Source of the DNA: JBBSEX01 sp038239345
GTDB taxonomy: Bacteria; Acidobacteriota; Terriglobia; Bryobacterales; Bryobacteraceae
Reading direction: 5' to 3'
Assembly: GCA_038239345.1 (NCBI GenBank)
Contig: JBBSEX010000002.1
Span: 248,001 to 312,000, forward strand
Length of the DNA: 64,000 nt
A program made the translations under genes and the position numbers. The notes under the pieces are model-generated. The model worked only from the letters and a program-made list of their open reading frames with translations, was not told where the DNA came from and did no database searches. Position 1 is the first letter of the stretch. The number at the start of each line of letters is the position of its first letter. Below, piece after piece: positions 62,036 through 64,000 of this stretch.

Positions 62036-63053
62036 GCGCATTATTTTCGGCGGAAGCACGGTAGCGCAGGCCTTCGCCGCTGAGGACTTCGTGTAAATCA
62101 TCGCCATCCAGGTATTGAACCGGCGCCGCAATGTCGATTCTTTGAACCACGTCACGCAAACCTATCAGGGTGGCCAGCTCCGCGCGGGTGACGTCCTGAT
62201 CGACCAGGACGCCACTGCCCTCCACGATCAGATAGGGACGGCGCTCCAGATTGCGGGCCTCGGAGAATGGAATCCAACAGGGCATCAGCGGCGCCGAGTC
62301 GCCCAGAAAGATCGCCTGGCATGGATACAGAACTCCTTGCTTCAGAATGCGCCGTGAGATGGCATCGGTTCCAAGCGCGTGAAGACTGTCGTCAGCGGGC
62401 ATCCGCCAGCGCGAGATACGCGAGAGCTGCCGGAGGAGTGACAATTTCGCATCGGGAGCGATTCGCTCTGGAACCTTGAGACGCCTCTCGACATCGGCGA
62501 GAAGGTCCGCTGTAGATTCCGAATCGTTTCCACAAATCACCAAACCGTGATTGGCAAGGATGAATACGTTGGCATCGGGCTCAATCGCTATTGCGCGTTC
62601 GATCGCTATGGCCAGGGGCAAGCCCGATGCGACGTAGGGAATCCATGCCCAGCGCAATCCATCGAGGCGGGCGGTTAGTTGCGATGCACCATCTTTGCGA
62701 ACAGCCCAGGCAATGGCATTGATGGCATGAACGTGGGCCACCACGCGCTGCGGCAATACGGCATGCATGAACGTCTCAATAGAAGCGCGGCTGGGAAGTA
62801 CCGCGCGTTGCGGATCGCGCTTCCATTGGTTTCGCAGCGGCACCAGATCAACGGGCACGAAAATGTCGGTGTCATCTGCGTCTCTCAGCCATTTGCCGGA
62901 CGCCTTAATCCACAACGTACCATCCAGCTTGCAGGATGTGTTGCCACAACTTGCTTGCGCCAAGAGCGGATCGCGGCCAATTCTGGAAGAAAAATCTCGA
63001 AGAGAATTCAGTTCATCGAAGGATGAATTTGTTGCTAGTGCTGTAGCGTGCAT
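62025..63053 (-). CDS. Class II aldolase/adducin family protein
   Basis: A 342-residue protein: a class II aldolase domain in the first 220 residues with GNTSCKLDG, the zinc-ligand pair HVHAINA and the third ligand region LANHGLVICG, then about 120 residues of less clear origin (LGTDAISRRILKQGVLYP onward). It resembles the aldolase half of rhamnulose-phosphate aldolase/dehydrogenase proteins. Sugar-phosphate or sugar-acid cleavage is likely; the substrate is not known. AGGAGAG precedes the ATG. Confidence 0.85.
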   Translation of the reverse strand: MHATALATNSSFDELNSLRDFSSRIGRDPLLAQASCGNTSCKLDGTLWIKASGKWLRDADDTDIFVPVDLVPLRNQWKRDPQRAVLPSRASIETFMHAVLPQRVVAHVHAINAIAWAVRKDGASQLTARLDGLRWAWIPYVASGLPLAIAIERAIAIEPDANVFILANHGLVICGNDSESTADLLADVERRLKVPERIAPDAKLSLLRQLSRISRWRMPADDSLHALGTDAISRRILKQGVLYPCQAIFLGDSAPLMPCWIPFSEARNLERRPYLIVEGSGVLVDQDVTRAELATLIGLRDVVQRIDIAAPVQYLDGDDLHEVLSGEGLRYRASAENNALMS

Positions 63054-63094
63054 TGCATCGACTCTCCTTATACCTAACCCTCGCCGTAAGTGTT

Positions 63095-63394
63095 TTACGC
63101 CGGGCGGCGGGGCGGAGAAGAATCGGAGGCGCGCGATAACAAGACTTCGGGCAGCAACGTGAAGTGGGGGCGGATGAGGCGACCCGGATCGACGAGCGGA
63201 ATAAGAATGGGCCGCGCTCCGTGCGGCTCAGCCTGACGATCGACGATGGAGGCCGCGTGGCTATCGAGAGCGAACGCCTTGGCATCCACACCGTGAGGAC
63301 CGATCGCCGGAGGATCGGGGATGGTGTCCAGGGACGCGACAAGGAGGAACGCGCAAAGCAGGCAGTACAAACAGGGCCGGCGGGCTGCGATCAT
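63095..63394 (-). CDS. Small exported or membrane-anchored protein, twin of the one at 63459
   Basis: A 99-residue frame from ATG 63394: a hydrophobic helix (LYCLLCAFLLVASL) leading into LDTIPDPPA and ending near SDSSPPRRPA. The protein encoded on the opposite strand at 63459 has the same plan: LCLFVVVAVLDNTPDPPA and SDTSPPP. I recognise no family. The frame is open to 63541, but the upstream residues overlap the divergent twin and lack the pattern. Confidence 0.5.
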   Translation of the reverse strand: MIAARRPCLYCLLCAFLLVASLDTIPDPPAIGPHGVDAKAFALDSHAASIVDRQAEPHGARPILIPLVDPGRLIRPHFTLLPEVLLSRASDSSPPRRPA

Positions 63395-63447
63395 CCTTAG
63401 CACGACCCTAGTATCGCAGCATTGGCGCTCTATTCGAAAGCGTCTGG

Positions 63448-63453
63448 TACCAT
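63448..63453 (+). promoter_or_regulatory. Candidate extended -10 element (TGG-TACCAT) for the small protein gene
   Basis: TACCAT preceded by TGG ends 5 bases before TTG 63459. Confidence 0.35.
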
Positions 63454-63458
63454 CGAAT

Positions 63459-63746
63459 TTGAAATCGAAATTGCTGAAGGGCATTCGCCGCTCAATCTGG
63501 ATCCTGTGCCTTTTCGTGGTTGTCGCGGTTTTGGACAACACTCCCGATCCGCCGGCAAAGGCATCTTCGGCGAGCAGCTACAATCTCGAAGTCAAGACGC
63601 TTCCAGCAAGTCCTGTGGAAGTCGTGGCACCTGTTGCCGCATCGGTCGAGAGTCTCGGAGCGACCGATCCTCTTTTAGCTGTAGCGCAACAGGAAGCGCG
63701 CTTACTGCACTGCAGCGACACCTCCCCTCCCCCGACGGCATTTTAG
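63459..63746 (+). CDS. Small exported or membrane-anchored protein, twin of the one at 63095
   Basis: A 95-residue frame from TTG 63459 (chosen from the -10 spacing; TTG 63471 is the alternative). It has a basic N-terminus, a membrane helix (IWILCLFVVVAVL) and LDNTPDPPA, then a Val/Ala-rich stretch ending in CSDTSPPPTAF. It shares this plan with the divergently encoded protein at 63095. It lies 69 bases before a radical SAM gene on the same strand. No known family. Confidence 0.5.
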   Translation: MKSKLLKGIRRSIWILCLFVVVAVLDNTPDPPAKASSASSYNLEVKTLPASPVEVVAPVAASVESLGATDPLLAVAQQEARLLHCSDTSPPPTAF

Positions 63747-63815
63747 CTTTTATATTGCCTGAGACCGCGCGGCCTTGTACCCGTGCGGCGACTAGTTTTC
63801 GTCGGGAGAATAGTA

Positions 63816-64000
63816 GTGCGAACTTCTGAAGTTTTACAGGCCTGGAAGAAGATTCTTGGCGGGCAGCATCCTTCGCTGTCGATTGAAATTACGCGCGAGT
63901 GCCCCTTGCGTTGCCCCGGTTGTTATGCGTATGACGACGGTCATTTAGGCGGTGGCGTGACTTTGCGTGAGTTGAACGACCGCAAAGGGCAAGCCCTGAT
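63816..64000 (+). CDS. Radical SAM protein, N-terminal part
   Basis: The gene runs off the right edge; 61 codons are visible. After GTG 63816 (with GGGAG about eight bases upstream) come SLSIEITRECPLRCPGCYAYDDG, the C-x3-C-x2-C motif that binds the 4Fe-4S cluster. The glycine-rich GHLGGGV stretch follows. The reaction cannot be told from this part. Confidence 0.85.
   Translation, partial: MRTSEVLQAWKKILGGQHPSLSIEITRECPLRCPGCYAYDDGHLGGGVTLRELNDRKGQAL

Overview
The window reads as chromosomal DNA of an Acidobacteriota bacterium, probably of the Solibacter/Bryobacter type. That placement is an inference from gene content: Oar-like TonB-dependent receptors with carboxypeptidase-regulatory N-termini, a Reg_prop/Y_Y_Y sensor kinase, a DUF6807 (PmoA-like) protein, Tat-exported oxidoreductases and hydrolases, and many small membrane proteins. 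Coding density is high, neighbouring genes often overlap by a few bases, no insertion sequence, prophage or CRISPR array is visible, and no gene-free stretch exceeds about 300 bases.

Layout. 1-3.7 kb: 3' end of gatB, then a leftward pair of a ComEC-like metallo-beta-lactamase (MBL) protein and a gluzincin metallopeptidase. 3.8-8.5 kb: an OpuC-type compatible-solute ABC importer and an ABC-2 exporter pair. 8.5-13.1 kb: rlmN, an M16 peptidase, LemA, RecX and small envelope proteins. 13.1-19.5 kb: a six-gene leftward operon crtE-crtI-crtB-molybdoenzyme-glycosyltransferase-acyltransferase, which looks like a route to an acylated carotenoid glycoside. 19.5-26.8 kb: a YihY-family protein, an orphan response regulator, an S15 hydrolase, a Gfo/Idh/MocA oxidoreductase, a uronate-isomerase relative and a DUF6807 protein. 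26.8-33.3 kb: a decayed TonB receptor, a LysR regulator, a GH1 beta-glucosidase and a decayed alcohol dehydrogenase. 33.4-39.3 kb: a DksA-like protein, a dioxygenase/esterase pair, a large hybrid sensor kinase and an ankyrin protein. 39.3-49.1 kb: a broken alpha-2-macroglobulin, then an intact TonB receptor coupled to a WG-repeat protein. 49.2-50.8 kb: two 5'-truncated genes head to head (pnkp ligase domain and DUF2339), then tRNA-Ser(CGA). 50.9-58.0 kb: M23 peptidase, uppP, M3 oligopeptidase, a zinc-ribbon protein, a sigma factor and an RNase III-like protein. 58.1-61.1 kb: an MBL domain fused to a caspase-fold peptidase, plus a small partner. 61.1-64.0 kb: dienelactone hydrolase, class II aldolase, two related small proteins in opposite orientations, and the start of a radical SAM gene.

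The strongest candidates for something undescribed are the MBL-caspase-like fusion with its small partner and its parallel in the MBL/metallopeptidase pair at the other end of the window; the carotenoid operon carrying a membrane-anchored sulfite-oxidase-family enzyme; and a 98-base patch inside the decayed TonB receptor made of two pieces copied from two genes of the carotenoid operon. A further genome-wide signal is a -10-like hexamer placed 5-10 bases before many start codons, which suggests frequent leaderless transcription.
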